Shown: positions 44,718 to 52,983, numbered from the stretch's first letter. The stretch: 64,000 bases of DNA from Novosphingobium sp. ZN18A2 (GCF_036784765.1 NZ_CP136651.1:3236001-3300000); one strand, 5' to 3'. Notes: generated from the sequence alone by a model not told the origin. Made by a program: numbers and translations.

Positions 44718-44840
44718 GGCGCAAACCTGCTGCGCGAACTGGCGGGCAGGGCAAAGCTCATGCAGATCGTCCCGATAACGTCCATCGCGCCCGATATCCG
44801 GACGCTGGCGGATTTCGCCACTACGGGAATCGTGGGGTAG
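44718..44840 (+). pseudogene. Decayed duplicate of the maeB 3' end
   Basis: The reading frame here gives GANLLRELAGRAKLMQIVPI followed by TSIAPDIRTLADFATTGIVG and a stop. It parallels the MaeB C-terminus AKLLRELAG...MTSIAPDILTLAVLAAAGIVG and its stop. At the DNA level 22 nt are identical (ACGTCCATCGCGCCCGATAT then CC at 43950 and 44778), as is AATCGTGGGGTA at the end. About ten residues are missing in the middle. No start or upstream part of the enzyme is present, so it is a fragment. Confidence 0.8.
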
Positions 44841-44916
44841 CATCGGCGCGGGCAATTGCGCGACGGCTTCAACCGCGACCTTCCCTCATTGAGAATGCGC
44901 GCAGGGCGTTTGCCGC

Positions 44917-45933
44917 CTAGATCAAACCGGCCAGCGGGCTGGACGGATCGGCATAGCGGCGCGTTGCCATGCGGCCTGCGCGATAGGCGTCGCGTCCGGC
45001 TTCGACCGCCAGTTTCATGGCGCGCGCCATGCGGATCGGGTCTTTCGCTTCGGCGATGGCGGTGTTCATCAGCACGCCGGTGCAGCCAAGCTCCATCGCC
45101 ACGGCCGCATCGCTGGCGGTGCCCACGCCCGCATCGACCAGCACCGGCACGTTCGCGCCTTCCACGATCAGGCGGATCGTCACCTTGTTCTGGATGCCCA
45201 GCCCCGAACCGATCGGTGCGCCCAGCGGCATAACCGCCACCGCGCCCGCTTCTTCCAGTTGTTTCGCCGCGATCGGATCGTCCGCGCAATAGACCATCGG
45301 CAGGAAGCCTTCCTTCGCCAGCACCTCTGTCGCGCGCAGCGTTTCGCGCATGTCGGGATAAAGCGTTTTCGCTTCGCCCAGAACTTCCAGCTTCACCAGA
45401 TCCCAGCCGCCCGCCTCGCGCGCCAGTCGCAGCGTGCGGATCGCGTCCTCGGCCGTGAAGCAGCCTGCGGTATTGGGCAGGTAGGTGGTCTTTTTCGGAT
45501 CGATGAAATCGGTCAGCATTGGCGCCTTGGGATCGGACACGTTCACGCGGCGCACCGCGACCGTCACGATTTCCGCGCCTGATGCTTCGAGCGCGGCAGC
45601 GTTTTGCGCGAAGTCCTTGTACTTGCCGGTGCCGACGATCAGGCGACTGCGGAAAGTGCGCCCCGCGACGGTCCACGAATCGTCTCCGGCCGCGCCATCG
45701 TCCTGCCCGCCGCCGACGAAATGGACGATTTCCAGTGCATCGCCATCGGCCAGCGCGATCACTTCCAGCGAGGAACGCGGTGCGATTTCGCCGTTGCGCT
45801 CTACCGCGACCTTGGCCGGGTCTAGCCCGAGGCCGCGCACCATATCGGCAACGGAGCCGGCAGGCACGCGGTGCGCCTCTCCGTTGACGGTGACGGAGAG
45901 CGTGGCGATCTGGGGGGGCGTCTCGGAGGTCAT
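44917..45933 (-). CDS. thiG: ThiS-ThiG fusion: sulfur carrier and thiazole synthase
   Basis: The 338-residue protein joins a ThiS domain (residues 1-76, [21 protein letters not shown], ending HFVGGG at 71-76) to ThiG (about 87-338: [71 protein letters not shown]). ThiG condenses dehydroglycine or iminoacetate with 1-deoxy-xylulose 5-phosphate and sulfur from the ThiS C-terminal thiocarboxylate. Here the ThiS Gly-Gly is internal, so a free C-terminus would require cleavage or another ThiS. No TPP riboswitch was recognised upstream and no other thi gene is adjacent. Confidence 0.93.
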   Translation of the reverse strand: MTSETPPQIATLSVTVNGEAHRVPAGSVADMVRGLGLDPAKVAVERNGEIAPRSSLEVIALADGDALEIVHFVGGGQDDGAAGDDSWTVAGRTFRSRLIVGTGKYKDFAQNAAALEASGAEIVTVAVRRVNVSDPKAPMLTDFIDPKKTTYLPNTAGCFTAEDAIRTLRLAREAGGWDLVKLEVLGEAKTLYPDMRETLRATEVLAKEGFLPMVYCADDPIAAKQLEEAGAVAVMPLGAPIGSGLGIQNKVTIRLIVEGANVPVLVDAGVGTASDAAVAMELGCTGVLMNTAIAEAKDPIRMARAMKLAVEAGRDAYRAGRMATRRYADPSSPLAGLI

Positions 45934-45988
45934 GGCGCGCGATGTAGGCGGCGCGCACGCTTGTCGCAACCGGCGTATGGCCGGCAGG

Positions 45989-46366
45989 TCAGTGACAGCA
46001 GCCGCGGCGGATGTTGATGATGTGGGCAAGCGCGACCAGCGACACACCGCCGATGGTCAGCAGCGCCTCGTGCGTGCCGTGCCCCACGAACAGCCCGGCG
46101 GTCATCAGCGAAAGCCCCGCACCGCCCAAAGCCAGCAGCGACAGGCGCCCGTGGCGAATCGCGTTGAGGCCGATCGTCAGCGCGCCGATCAGCACGGCCA
46201 GCGCCAGCCCGACGCGGTGGATTTCCGGATTCAGCAGGATGCCGCCACCCACGCCCAGCAGGCCGACAAGCACGATCCCGGCCACGCAGTGCACCGCGCA
46301 CAGGCCGGAGATAAGGACACCCGCCCGGTCAAGCCGGTCGCGCACGGAATGGAAGGCTTCGTTCAT
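45989..46366 (-). CDS. MerC domain-containing membrane protein
   Basis: The 125-residue protein has four hydrophobic segments and the MerC pattern: [25 protein letters not shown] with a Cys pair in the first helix, and a Cys-Cys-His end (RRGCCH). MerC proteins bring Hg2+ or other soft metals across the inner membrane. No mer operon is present, so the true cargo may be another metal such as zinc. The gene is divergent from ctaA and lies behind a palindromic operator within its promoter. The predicted leader is only a few bases. Confidence 0.82.
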   Translation of the reverse strand: MNEAFHSVRDRLDRAGVLISGLCAVHCVAGIVLVGLLGVGGGILLNPEIHRVGLALAVLIGALTIGLNAIRHGRLSLLALGGAGLSLMTAGLFVGHGTHEALLTIGGVSLVALAHIINIRRGCCH

Positions 46367-46376
46367 CGTGACCGGG

Positions 46377-46405
46377 CATATATGTAACAATGTATCATCG
46401 TGCAA
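46377..46405 (-). promoter_or_regulatory. merC promoter with overlapping palindromic operator
   Basis: On the minus strand TTGCAC (46400-46405) and TATATG (46377-46382) are separated by 17 nt, a good sigma-70 spacing. An inverted repeat ATGTAACA-A-TGTATCAT (46382-46398, 6 of 8 paired positions) fills the spacer. The layout suggests a Fur/Zur- or MerR-type metal regulator; which one is not determined by the sequence. The start codon is about 10 nt after the -10. Confidence 0.55.
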
Positions 46406-46506
46406 CCCATCTTTTCCGGCCCCTCCGTTGCGGCCTGTCGCCCCGAAACGCGCAGGGCGGCATTTATCCTTGCGATTTGGCCGGTTGCGCCCCAGAGCAT
46501 CGGGGC

Positions 46507-47556
46507 ATGGAAGCGGTCGCAAGTTCTCGTCTCTCGCACCCCGCACGCATCAATCCGCGCGCGCTGGCCATCTGGCTGTTCGTGGTGGCGGCCATGATCG
46601 TGGGGATCGTGGTGGTCGGCGGTATCACCCGCCTTACCGAATCGGGCCTGTCCATCACCGTGTGGGATCCGATCACCGGCGTCATACCGCCGCTGACGCA
46701 CGCGCAATGGCAGGCGGAGTTCGCGCACTATCGCCAGATCGACCAGTACGCGGCTGTCCACGCGGGCATGACGCTGGACCAGTTCAAGGGCATTTTCTTC
46801 TGGGAATATACGCACCGGCTGCTTGCCCGCACGATCGGTTCGGTATTCGCGCTGCCGCTGATCTGGTTCTCGGCGCGGCGGATGATCCCCGGGGGATATG
46901 GCTGGCGGCTGGTCGCGCTGCTGGCGCTGGGCGGGCTGCAAGGCGCGTTCGGCTGGCTGATGGTGCGGTCCGGCCTGCAGCCGGGGATGACCGAAGTCGC
47001 GCCCGGCTGGCTGGCGGTGCACCTGCTGACCGCGCTGTTCACACTGGCGGGAATCGTGTGGACCGCGCTCGACCTGATGGTTCTCGCCCGCAATCCCAAC
47101 GCAAAACCCGCACGGCTGACGGCCTTCGCCGCGATCACGGGCGCGGCGCTGTTCGTGCAGCTTCTTTATGGTGCGCTGATGGCCGGACTGCGCGCCGGAC
47201 ACGTGACGAACCAGTGGCCGTTGATGAACGGCACGATCTTTCCCGGTCCCACGCTTTCGCACCACAGCCTGCTGGGGCTGCTGACGAACGATCCGGCCGT
47301 CGTCCATTTCATCCACCGCTGGTGGGCCTGGGTGGTGGTCGCATTGCTTGTGGTGCTTGCCCGCAAGGTAAGGCGTGCAGGCAGGCGCCCTGCTTCCGTC
47401 GCGATCCACACCGCGTTCGGAACGCAGATCCTGCTGGGCATCGCGGTGGTCTGGATGGGCGTGCCGATCTGGCTGGCCGCTCTTCACCAACTGGTCGGCG
47501 CGCTACTGGTCGTCGCCACGGCCTGGGGGGCGCACGTCATCGGGCGGACGCGCTGA
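46507..47556 (+). CDS. ctaA: Heme A synthase (COX15/CtaA)
   Basis: The 349-residue membrane enzyme hydroxylates heme O to heme A for cytochrome aa3 oxidase. It has eight predicted spans and the family motifs: GGITRLTESGLSITVWDPITGVIPPL, EYTHRLLARTIGSVFALPL (His ligand), GLMAGLRAGHVTNQWPLMNGTIFP-like, VHFIHRWWAWVVVALL (His) and ALHQLVGALLVVATA (His). ATG 46507 gives the standard start; longer readings lack homology. Cox structural genes are not in the window. Confidence 0.95.
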   Translation: MEAVASSRLSHPARINPRALAIWLFVVAAMIVGIVVVGGITRLTESGLSITVWDPITGVIPPLTHAQWQAEFAHYRQIDQYAAVHAGMTLDQFKGIFFWEYTHRLLARTIGSVFALPLIWFSARRMIPGGYGWRLVALLALGGLQGAFGWLMVRSGLQPGMTEVAPGWLAVHLLTALFTLAGIVWTALDLMVLARNPNAKPARLTAFAAITGAALFVQLLYGALMAGLRAGHVTNQWPLMNGTIFPGPTLSHHSLLGLLTNDPAVVHFIHRWWAWVVVALLVVLARKVRRAGRRPASVAIHTAFGTQILLGIAVVWMGVPIWLAALHQLVGALLVVATAWGAHVIGRTR

Positions 47557-47576
47557 TCGTGGCCGCGCAAGGCGCC

Positions 47577-47954
47577 ATGCCGAACAGGGCCGCAACGGAT
47601 GGCGGGGCCGCCGCGCTCGTCTGGTGCCCCTTCGCCGACGTGCAGAGCGCGGAGACGGCGGCATCGACCCTCCTGGACGAAGGGTTGATCGCCTGCGCGA
47701 ACATCATGCCGCCGATGCGATCGCTCTACCGCTGGAACGGGGAGCGCGGGGAAGGCACGGAAACCGGCGTCCTGTTCAAGACATGCGCGCACTTGCTGGA
47801 ACGGGCCGTCGCTCGGCTGGAAGCGATACACCCGTATGACGCCCCTGCGATAACCGGTTGGCGCTGCGATGCGGCGGGGGCCGCCACGCGCGGCTGGCTT
47901 GCGCAGGAATTGGTGCAGGTGCAGGCGCAGGAACCGGCACGGGGCGCAGAATGA
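47577..47954 (+). CDS. cutA: Divalent-cation tolerance protein CutA
   Basis: The 125-residue product shows the trimeric CutA1 pattern: ALVWCPFADVQSAETAASTLLDEGLIACANIMPPMRSLYRWNGE, then ETGVLFKTCAHLLERAVARLEAIHPYDAPAITGW. CutA was linked to copper tolerance, though the mechanism is unclear. A GTG at 47559 is an in-frame alternative start. It follows ctaA by about 20 nt and overlaps the next gene by 4 nt (ATGA), so all three are co-transcribed. Confidence 0.9.
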   Translation: MPNRAATDGGAAALVWCPFADVQSAETAASTLLDEGLIACANIMPPMRSLYRWNGERGEGTETGVLFKTCAHLLERAVARLEAIHPYDAPAITGWRCDAAGAATRGWLAQELVQVQAQEPARGAE

Positions 47955-48682
47955 AGGGCCGGCACGCGACCCTGTTTGCCTTGTTGCTGCCGGCGCCCAT
48001 CGCGCCGGGCGCGGCCTTTGCACAAGCCGCACAGGCGCTCGCCGCCGCATTCGCCCCTCCGGTCGGCGCGCCCATGGTGCTGACGCGCACGGTTATCCGG
48101 CCTTTGAAGGACGGGAAGTCCATCGTCGCCCGGCGAAGCTGGCGCATCCGGTTCGTCAAGGCGGAGGATGGCGGGTGGCAAGTGCAAGGCACGCTGCTGC
48201 GCGCCACGGTGGATGCGCCGCCCGCGCTGGACGAACTGGCCGCGATAGAGCGCAACCGGCCCGATGGCATCGCCTGGCCGCTTCGACTGGGCGCCGATGG
48301 CACGATAGAGGAAAAGGCCGGTGCGGATACCGGCTCCGGCACGGTAGAGCAGGCCATCGCCGCGATGCAGCGCCAACTGCCCGGCAAGGGCGGGCAGGCA
48401 GGAGACCGGGACTTTATCGCAAGGGTCCGTGCCGCCGCCGCGGCCCCCGCCGTCTCGCACTGGCCGGCCGACCTGTTCCTTCCGGGCAGCGCCAGCCGCG
48501 CGGATGCGCGTACATTCGCCTTGCCCGGCGACATGACCGGGAAGGTCGCCACCCGGTTCACCCGCACCGGCAAGGGCGGCACGATGGCGACGGCCGAACG
48601 GCGCGTGACGACGGTGATCGACGGCGAAAGCGAAGTTGCGACAGAGCGCTGGACCCTGTCCCCGGCTGACGGCAAAACATAG
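47951..48682 (+). CDS. Exported protein of unknown function
   Basis: The 243-residue protein has a signal peptide (MKGRHATLFALLLPAPIAPGAAFAQ). A mature part dominated by short beta segments follows (RTVIRPLKDGKSIVARRSWRIRF, GGWQVQGTLLRATVDAP, VATRFTRTGKGGTMATAERRVTTVIDG). No Cys follows the signal, so it is not a lipoprotein. I do not recognise the family. It is coupled to cutA by the ATGA overlap. Confidence 0.72.
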   Translation: MKGRHATLFALLLPAPIAPGAAFAQAAQALAAAFAPPVGAPMVLTRTVIRPLKDGKSIVARRSWRIRFVKAEDGGWQVQGTLLRATVDAPPALDELAAIERNRPDGIAWPLRLGADGTIEEKAGADTGSGTVEQAIAAMQRQLPGKGGQAGDRDFIARVRAAAAAPAVSHWPADLFLPGSASRADARTFALPGDMTGKVATRFTRTGKGGTMATAERRVTTVIDGESEVATERWTLSPADGKT

Positions 48683-48750
48683 CGCGGTATTATTTTACCT
48701 CTCCCGAATCCCGCAGGGATGCTTGACTTGCGCGCGGATTTCCACGAAAG

Positions 48751-48792
48751 GGCCGCCTTCCCGCCCGATCGGAGCAGTCCGTTACGGCGGCC
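48751..48792 (+). promoter_or_regulatory. Structured leader of rplM-rpsI
   Basis: GGCCGCC (48751-48757) can pair with GGCGGCC (48786-48792), closing a 28-nt loop that ends 22 nt before the rplM start. A TTGACT -35-like box lies at 48724-48729 but no clear -10. Ribosomal operons of this kind often use a leader element for feedback by L13; that role here is inference. Confidence 0.4.
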
Positions 48793-48814
48793 AAGCCAAG
48801 GGATTTGAACAGCC

Positions 48815-49294
48815 ATGAAGGCTCTCAGCAAGCAGACCCGGTCGATCAAGCCGGCCGAGGTCGAGAAAAACTGGCATCTGATCGATGCCGAAGGCCTGGT
48901 GGTCGGCCGTCTCGCCGTCATCATCGCCAACCACCTGCGCGGCAAGCACAAGCCGAGCTACACCCCGCACGTCGATTGCGGCGATCACGTTGTCGTGATC
49001 AACGCCGACAAGGTGAAGCTGACCGGCAACAAGCTGAAGCAGAAGACATATTACAAGCACACCGGCTATGCCGGCGGCATCAAGGAAGTGACCGCCGACA
49101 AGGTGCTGGACGGCCGCTTCCCCGAACGCGTGCTGGAAAAGGCCGTGGAACGCATGATCCCGCGCGGACCGCTGGGCCGTGCGCAGATGCGCGCCCTGCA
49201 CCTCTATGCCGGCACCGAGCATCCGCATGGCGGCACCCAGCCGCAGCCGCTCGACGTCGCTTCGCTCAACCGCAAGAACAAGGTGGGTGCGTAA
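48815..49294 (+). CDS. rplM: 50S ribosomal protein L13
   Basis: The 159-residue protein has the L13 pattern: [62 protein letters not shown], and [37 protein letters not shown]. It binds 23S rRNA early in 50S assembly. The stop codon overlaps the rpsI start (TAATG), giving the standard rplM-rpsI pair. Confidence 0.98.
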   Translation: MKALSKQTRSIKPAEVEKNWHLIDAEGLVVGRLAVIIANHLRGKHKPSYTPHVDCGDHVVVINADKVKLTGNKLKQKTYYKHTGYAGGIKEVTADKVLDGRFPERVLEKAVERMIPRGPLGRAQMRALHLYAGTEHPHGGTQPQPLDVASLNRKNKVGA

Positions 49295-49833
49295 TGTCCG
49301 ACACCGATACCTCCGTTTCGAGCCTGTCGGACCTCAAGGATCTGACCGGCAACGCCCCCGCTCCCGCCGCCGAAGCCCCCGAGGGCGAAGCGCCGGCCAC
49401 TCCGGTGGCGCCGTCCGCACCGTTGCGCGATCAGGAAATTGACGCACAGGGCCGCGCTTACGCGACCGGTCGCCGCAAGGACGCCGTTGCCCGCGTTTGG
49501 ATCAAGCCCGGTTCGGGCAAGATCATCGTCAATGGCCGCGATCAGGAAGTCTATTTCGCACGCCCGACGCTGCGCCTGGTGATCAACCAGCCATTCCAGA
49601 TCGCAGAGCGCGATGGCCAGTACGACGTTGTCGCCACGGTCAAGGGCGGCGGTCTTTCGGGCCAGGCCGGTGCGGTCAAGCACGGCATCTCGCAGGCGCT
49701 CGCCAAGTTCGAGCCCGCGCTGCGCGGCACCGTGAAAGCAGCCGGCTTCCTCACCCGCGACAGCCGCGTGGTGGAACGCAAGAAGTACGGCCGCGCCAAG
49801 GCCCGCCGCAGCTTCCAGTTCTCGAAGCGCTAA
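49294..49833 (+). CDS. rpsI: 30S ribosomal protein S9 with extended N-terminus
   Basis: The 179-residue protein contains S9 from about residue 56 ([28 protein letters not shown]) to the invariant end SFQFSKR that reaches the P site. The first 50 residues form an acidic Ser/Asp then Pro/Ala-rich extension absent from E. coli S9 but usual in sphingomonads. The ATG at 49294 overlaps rplM by one base, which supports the long form rather than an internal start. It is followed by a strong terminator. Confidence 0.97.
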   Translation: MSDTDTSVSSLSDLKDLTGNAPAPAAEAPEGEAPATPVAPSAPLRDQEIDAQGRAYATGRRKDAVARVWIKPGSGKIIVNGRDQEVYFARPTLRLVINQPFQIAERDGQYDVVATVKGGGLSGQAGAVKHGISQALAKFEPALRGTVKAAGFLTRDSRVVERKKYGRAKARRSFQFSKR

Positions 49834-49862
49834 GCGCTTCGGGCAACGAACCGATCAAAAGA

Positions 49863-49895
49863 GGGCGGTCCGCTTGGTTGCGGGCCGCCCTTTTT
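49863..49895 (+). terminator. Rho-independent terminator of rplM-rpsI
   Basis: An 11-bp stem GGGCGGTCCGC/GCGGGCCGCCC (one mismatch) with loop TTGGTT is followed by TTTTT. It begins 30 nt after the rpsI stop. It is among the clearest intrinsic terminators in the window. Confidence 0.88.
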
Positions 49896-49939
49896 CGTGA
49901 CGACCGGAAACGAGGCGCAACCCTGGCAGCGCGCCCCGT

Positions 49940-50137
49940 TCAGCCGCGCGGCTTCGTTGCGGCAAGGATCTGCCGAGACACAAGCCATGTGACCGGGATC
50001 GACAAAACGAATCCCGCCGCTGCCGCCAGCGTGACCGGCTTCCACGTATCCATGCCGATGACGAGAACCGCGATCACGAAAACGCCCATGAGCGATGTCG
50101 CAACCACCGCGAACAGGATTGCAGAAAGACGCGCCAT
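49940..50137 (-). CDS. Small two-span membrane protein
   Basis: The 65-residue product begins MARLSAILFAVVATSLMGVF and has two hydrophobic helices (residues about 5-28 and 34-55) followed by RQILAATKPRG. Small proteins of this layout are frequent in alphaproteobacteria; some database entries carry the misleading name CTP synthetase. No function is known. It is convergent with rpsI and isolated. Confidence 0.7.
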   Translation of the reverse strand: MARLSAILFAVVATSLMGVFVIAVLVIGMDTWKPVTLAAAAGFVLSIPVTWLVSRQILAATKPRG

Positions 50138-50272
50138 TGTATTTCCCCAGCTATCCCCATTCCAATGATGCGCTGGAATGGCCTCCGCGATCGTCCCGCG
50201 CATTGACTCCGGTCAAGCCTCCGATTCTCGGCTTGATGGGCGTGCACAGGGGGACGCCGGTAAACCCCGATA

Positions 50273-51175
50273 TCAATAGACCGGCGGATCGACTTCGGGA
50301 ACGCGGTGCACCGGCGCGACGGGATCGTCCTCCTCACGCGGGGGCATCGCGTCTTCTGGCACGTCGGGCACCAGCATCGCGGCGCTGGGCACGTGTTCAA
50401 GGTTGCGTACTTCGACGGTGATGCCCGATGCGTCGATTTCCAGCATGTTGAAACTGGGCGGGGTTGACCGGATACGCCGCGAAAGCGTGCCCGCGCCGAT
50501 CATCCGCACCGTGCCATGCGCGGATTCGTGCAGGATATCGAATGCGTCGTGCACATGGCCGGATATTACCGCCAGCACGTTGCGCTTCGCCAGTTCGTTT
50601 AGCGCGTGTTCGCCACCGCTGGTCAGCGCGGTGCCGTGCGTTCCGGTTTCCACCAGCGGGTGATGGCACGCCACAAGCGCGCGCGTTCCCGCGGGCAGGG
50701 CATCGATTGCGTTCAGGGCATGGTCCAGCGCATCGCGCGACACGCAGCCTTTCGACCAGTTGAGGCGCCATTGCGCCCGCGCGGTCGTGCGCAGGGGGAC
50801 GACCGCCAGCCCGGGCAGGTCGATCTCCGCCTCGACCTTGTCCTTGATCGACCGGAAGCGGCGATAGGGATCGGTAAAGCGTTCCCACAGGTTGAAATAG
50901 GGCAGGTCGTGGTTGCCCACTTCCACCGTCACCGGCGCCTCCAGCGTGTTGATCCAGTCGCACGCGGCCGCGAACTCGCGGTGGCGCGCACGCATGGTCA
51001 GATCGCCGGTGATCGCCACCGCATCGGGCCGTTCGCGCGCGATCGTCGCCGCTGCCCAGTCGAGCGCAGTGCGATCCTCGAGCCCGAAGTGGATATCGCT
51101 GAGGTGGAAAATGCGCATCGGCGCCGCATTAGCGAACGCGGACGGTCCCGTCACCCGTTCCGGCGCGCCTGTCAT
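50273..51175 (-). CDS. Metallophosphoesterase (calcineurin-like)
   Basis: The product has the dinuclear-metal motifs HLSDIHFGLED, ITGDLTMRARHREF, VGNHDLPYF, ACHHPLVET and ISGHVHDAF in the right order, so all metal ligands are present. Length is 300 residues from the ATG at 51175, which overlaps the stop of the lipid kinase gene (ATGA), or 281 from the ATG at 51118 (MRIFHLSDIHFG), which is nearer the usual family start. Substrate (nucleotide, phospholipid or protein) is not determined. Coupling to a diacylglycerol-kinase-like gene suggests a lipid headgroup role; inference. Confidence 0.87.
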   Translation of the reverse strand: MTGAPERVTGPSAFANAAPMRIFHLSDIHFGLEDRTALDWAAATIARERPDAVAITGDLTMRARHREFAAACDWINTLEAPVTVEVGNHDLPYFNLWERFTDPYRRFRSIKDKVEAEIDLPGLAVVPLRTTARAQWRLNWSKGCVSRDALDHALNAIDALPAGTRALVACHHPLVETGTHGTALTSGGEHALNELAKRNVLAVISGHVHDAFDILHESAHGTVRMIGAGTLSRRIRSTPPSFNMLEIDASGITVEVRNLEHVPSAAMLVPDVPEDAMPPREEDDPVAPVHRVPEVDPPVY

Positions 51176-52071
51176 CCGCCGGTCGTTATCAGGTCGACTT
51201 CGGCATGCGCCAGTTCGAACGCGATATCGTGCCCGCCTTCGGCCGGTTCGCCGTCGATCAGCAGGTCGGTCGCTTCGCCGTCAAGCCCGCGGCACGTCAG
51301 TGCTTCGAACGTGCCCAGCTTGTCATGCGGTCCCTGGCGGAAGTTGCGGCGCAGCAGTGCAAGGCCCTGTTGCGCATAGTCGGCGAAACTTGCCGCGTAA
51401 TAGCCTTCGGCGATGATCCCCTTGTCGTCGGGCGTCAGCATGATCGCGGAATAACCTTCGCTCCGGCATCCTTTTGCCGGTTCGCAGATAACCATCGATC
51501 CGGCGGTGCTTTCCTCAATCGCCGAAGCGGTCTCCGAGATGAAGCGCAGCACGTCGCCCGCCCGCATCGCCTCGCGCACGTGGTTCCACGCCGTTCCCGG
51601 ACCGACGATCAGGCCCGCCAGGGCATCGCCGCTTGCCGTGCGGATAACCGGAATCCTGCGAACCCGCGCATCGTCCAGCCGCGCCAGGATGGCAGGCGCA
51701 TCACGCTCGCCGTGGAGAATGATGGAAAGCAGGTTCATCGTCCCGCCGGGCAGAACCAGTATCCGGCCGCCCCAGCCGTAAAGCCCCGTTACTGCCGCGT
51801 TCACCGTGCCGTCTCCGGCGAAGACGACCAGCGTTGCGATGCCTGCGGCATCGAGTTTGTCCGCCGTGGGGAGCGGTTCGCTGGGGAACAGGATCGTCTT
51901 CGCCACCGCAAGCCCTGCCCGCTTCAGCGCCCCGTCCAGTTCTTCAAGCCTGCCTTCATCGTTGCTGCCACTGGCCGGGTTGCGCACCAGCCAGACCGAT
52001 CCTGCCGTCTCCATGCCTGGCCAATCCTGCAATGCCGCCACGGTTCCCGCAGTTCGCACCATTCCGGTCAT
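51172..52071 (-). CDS. Diacylglycerol/lipid kinase family protein
   Basis: The 299-residue protein has the DAGK catalytic pattern: VWLVRNPASGSNDEGRLEEL near residue 26, the nucleotide loop VVFAGDGTVNAAVTGLYGW with AGDGT in place of GGDGT, and LPGGTMNLLSIILHG. The C-terminal beta-sandwich with LLIDGEPAEGG closes the fold. Such enzymes phosphorylate diacylglycerol, sphingosine or related lipids; sphingomonads make glycosphingolipids, so a long-chain base is possible. The ATG at 52071 overlaps the stop of the gene before it. Confidence 0.85.
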   Translation of the reverse strand: MTGMVRTAGTVAALQDWPGMETAGSVWLVRNPASGSNDEGRLEELDGALKRAGLAVAKTILFPSEPLPTADKLDAAGIATLVVFAGDGTVNAAVTGLYGWGGRILVLPGGTMNLLSIILHGERDAPAILARLDDARVRRIPVIRTASGDALAGLIVGPGTAWNHVREAMRAGDVLRFISETASAIEESTAGSMVICEPAKGCRSEGYSAIMLTPDDKGIIAEGYYAASFADYAQQGLALLRRNFRQGPHDKLGTFEALTCRGLDGEATDLLIDGEPAEGGHDIAFELAHAEVDLITTGG

Positions 52072-52334
52072 ACCCGTCCCGTCAGGACCAGCCATGCGGC
52101 AATCGCGTTCAGCAGCGAATAGGCGGCATAGGCCCCCGCGACCCACGGCGTGCCTTCCGCCACGAAAAGCAGCGACGCCAGCAGCAGCAGGAATTCCACC
52201 ACCAGTGCGAAGCGGCGACCCAGCGCGTGATAGAACCAGGGCACTTCGCCAAGCAGCGGGTGCCCGCTGTCCATCACCGCGCGGTTCATCGCGAAATTTC
52301 CGATCCCCAGCAGGAAAACCACAATAAGCGCCAT
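52068..52334 (-). CDS. Small three-span membrane protein
   Basis: The 88-residue product starts MALIVVFLLGIGNFAMNRAV and has three hydrophobic segments (about 2-12, 42-58, 66-86) separated by a short polar loop with HPLLGEVPWFYHALGRRF. No family is recognised. It overlaps the lipid kinase gene by 4 nt, so it is the first gene of a three-gene unit with the kinase and the metallophosphoesterase. The 270 nt upstream to 52604 hold a stem-loop for the divergent UrcA gene. Confidence 0.7.
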   Translation of the reverse strand: MALIVVFLLGIGNFAMNRAVMDSGHPLLGEVPWFYHALGRRFALVVEFLLLLASLLFVAEGTPWVAGAYAAYSLLNAIAAWLVLTGRV

Positions 52335-52513
52335 GGCGGCATCATAATTCGTGCCGCGCGCCTTGTCAGGAGCGCAATTACCTGTCGCCCTTTCCTGTCG
52401 TTCGCCAGTCCGGCTTGGCCGTTCGTCGGGCGGGCGCGCCGTTTGTCGGCGCAACCGCCAATCCGGTCGAGCGGGTGGCGAAACGGGTGCGCGACCGGCC
52501 TATCCAATGGTCA

Positions 52514-52564
52514 TGCGGTGGCGGCCTGAGCCCCCGGAAAAACACAACGAAGGCCGCCATCGCA
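52514..52564 (+). promoter_or_regulatory. Long stem-loop before the second urcA-type gene
   Basis: TGCGGTGGCGGCCT pairs with AGGCCGCCATCGCA over 14 positions with one G-T wobble, leaving a 23-nt loop. It ends 40 nt before the UrcA start, inside the 270-nt gap 52335-52604. It lacks a T-run, so it could be a transcript-stabilising or regulatory leader rather than a terminator. Confidence 0.45.
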
Positions 52565-52604
52565 GACCCGAAAAGTCCCTGAAACCAGACCCGAGGATAA
52601 TGCC

Positions 52605-52895
52605 ATGAATCGCAAGACCATCCTTGCCGCCGGCCTGATCGGGCTGGCCTTCGCCAGCCAGCCGGCCTTCGCCAAGAGCGTGAAAGTCCCCTACCACGAC
52701 CTGGACCTTTCGACGCCGCAGGGCCAGCAGGCGCTTGACCGCCGCGTTCGTTCCGCCGCCCGTTCGGTGTGCGATGTCAGTTCGCGGCGCGTATCGCTGA
52801 ACGAATGGGTCGCGGCCCGCGATTGTTACCAAGATGCCGTGTCTTCCGCCCGCAAGGCTTACGCGGACATCATCCCGGCGCGCAGGCCTGCCTGA
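52605..52895 (+). CDS. UrcA family secreted protein
   Basis: The 96-residue product has a signal peptide (MNRKTILAAGLIGLAFASQPAFA). The UrcA core follows: SVKVPYHDLDLSTPQGQQALDRRVRSAARSVCD with one Cys, and RDCYQDAV with the second. It is the paralogue of the gene at 11288. The start has the signal peptide directly after it. A hairpin terminator follows the gene. Role unknown. Confidence 0.85.
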   Translation: MNRKTILAAGLIGLAFASQPAFAKSVKVPYHDLDLSTPQGQQALDRRVRSAARSVCDVSSRRVSLNEWVAARDCYQDAVSSARKAYADIIPARRPA

Positions 52896-52912
52896 AGGCC
52901 GCGTCCACCTGG

Positions 52913-52953
52913 CCCGGAAGCGGATCCAGTCCCCCGCTTCCGGGTCATTCTTA
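52913..52953 (+). terminator. Hairpin terminator after the urcA-type gene
   Basis: A perfect 10-bp stem CCCGGAAGCG/CGCTTCCGGG is followed by TCATTCTTAG. It lies 17 nt after the stop at 52895. The T-run is interrupted, so strength is uncertain. Confidence 0.55.
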
Positions 52954-52983
52954 GTTGGAATTCGAAATCAGGGCCTGTCCCGC

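Noticed and set aside
45934..45988. TPP riboswitch before thiSG
   Set aside because: The 55-nt gap is too short and lacks the conserved CTGAGA and ACCTGA-type elements.
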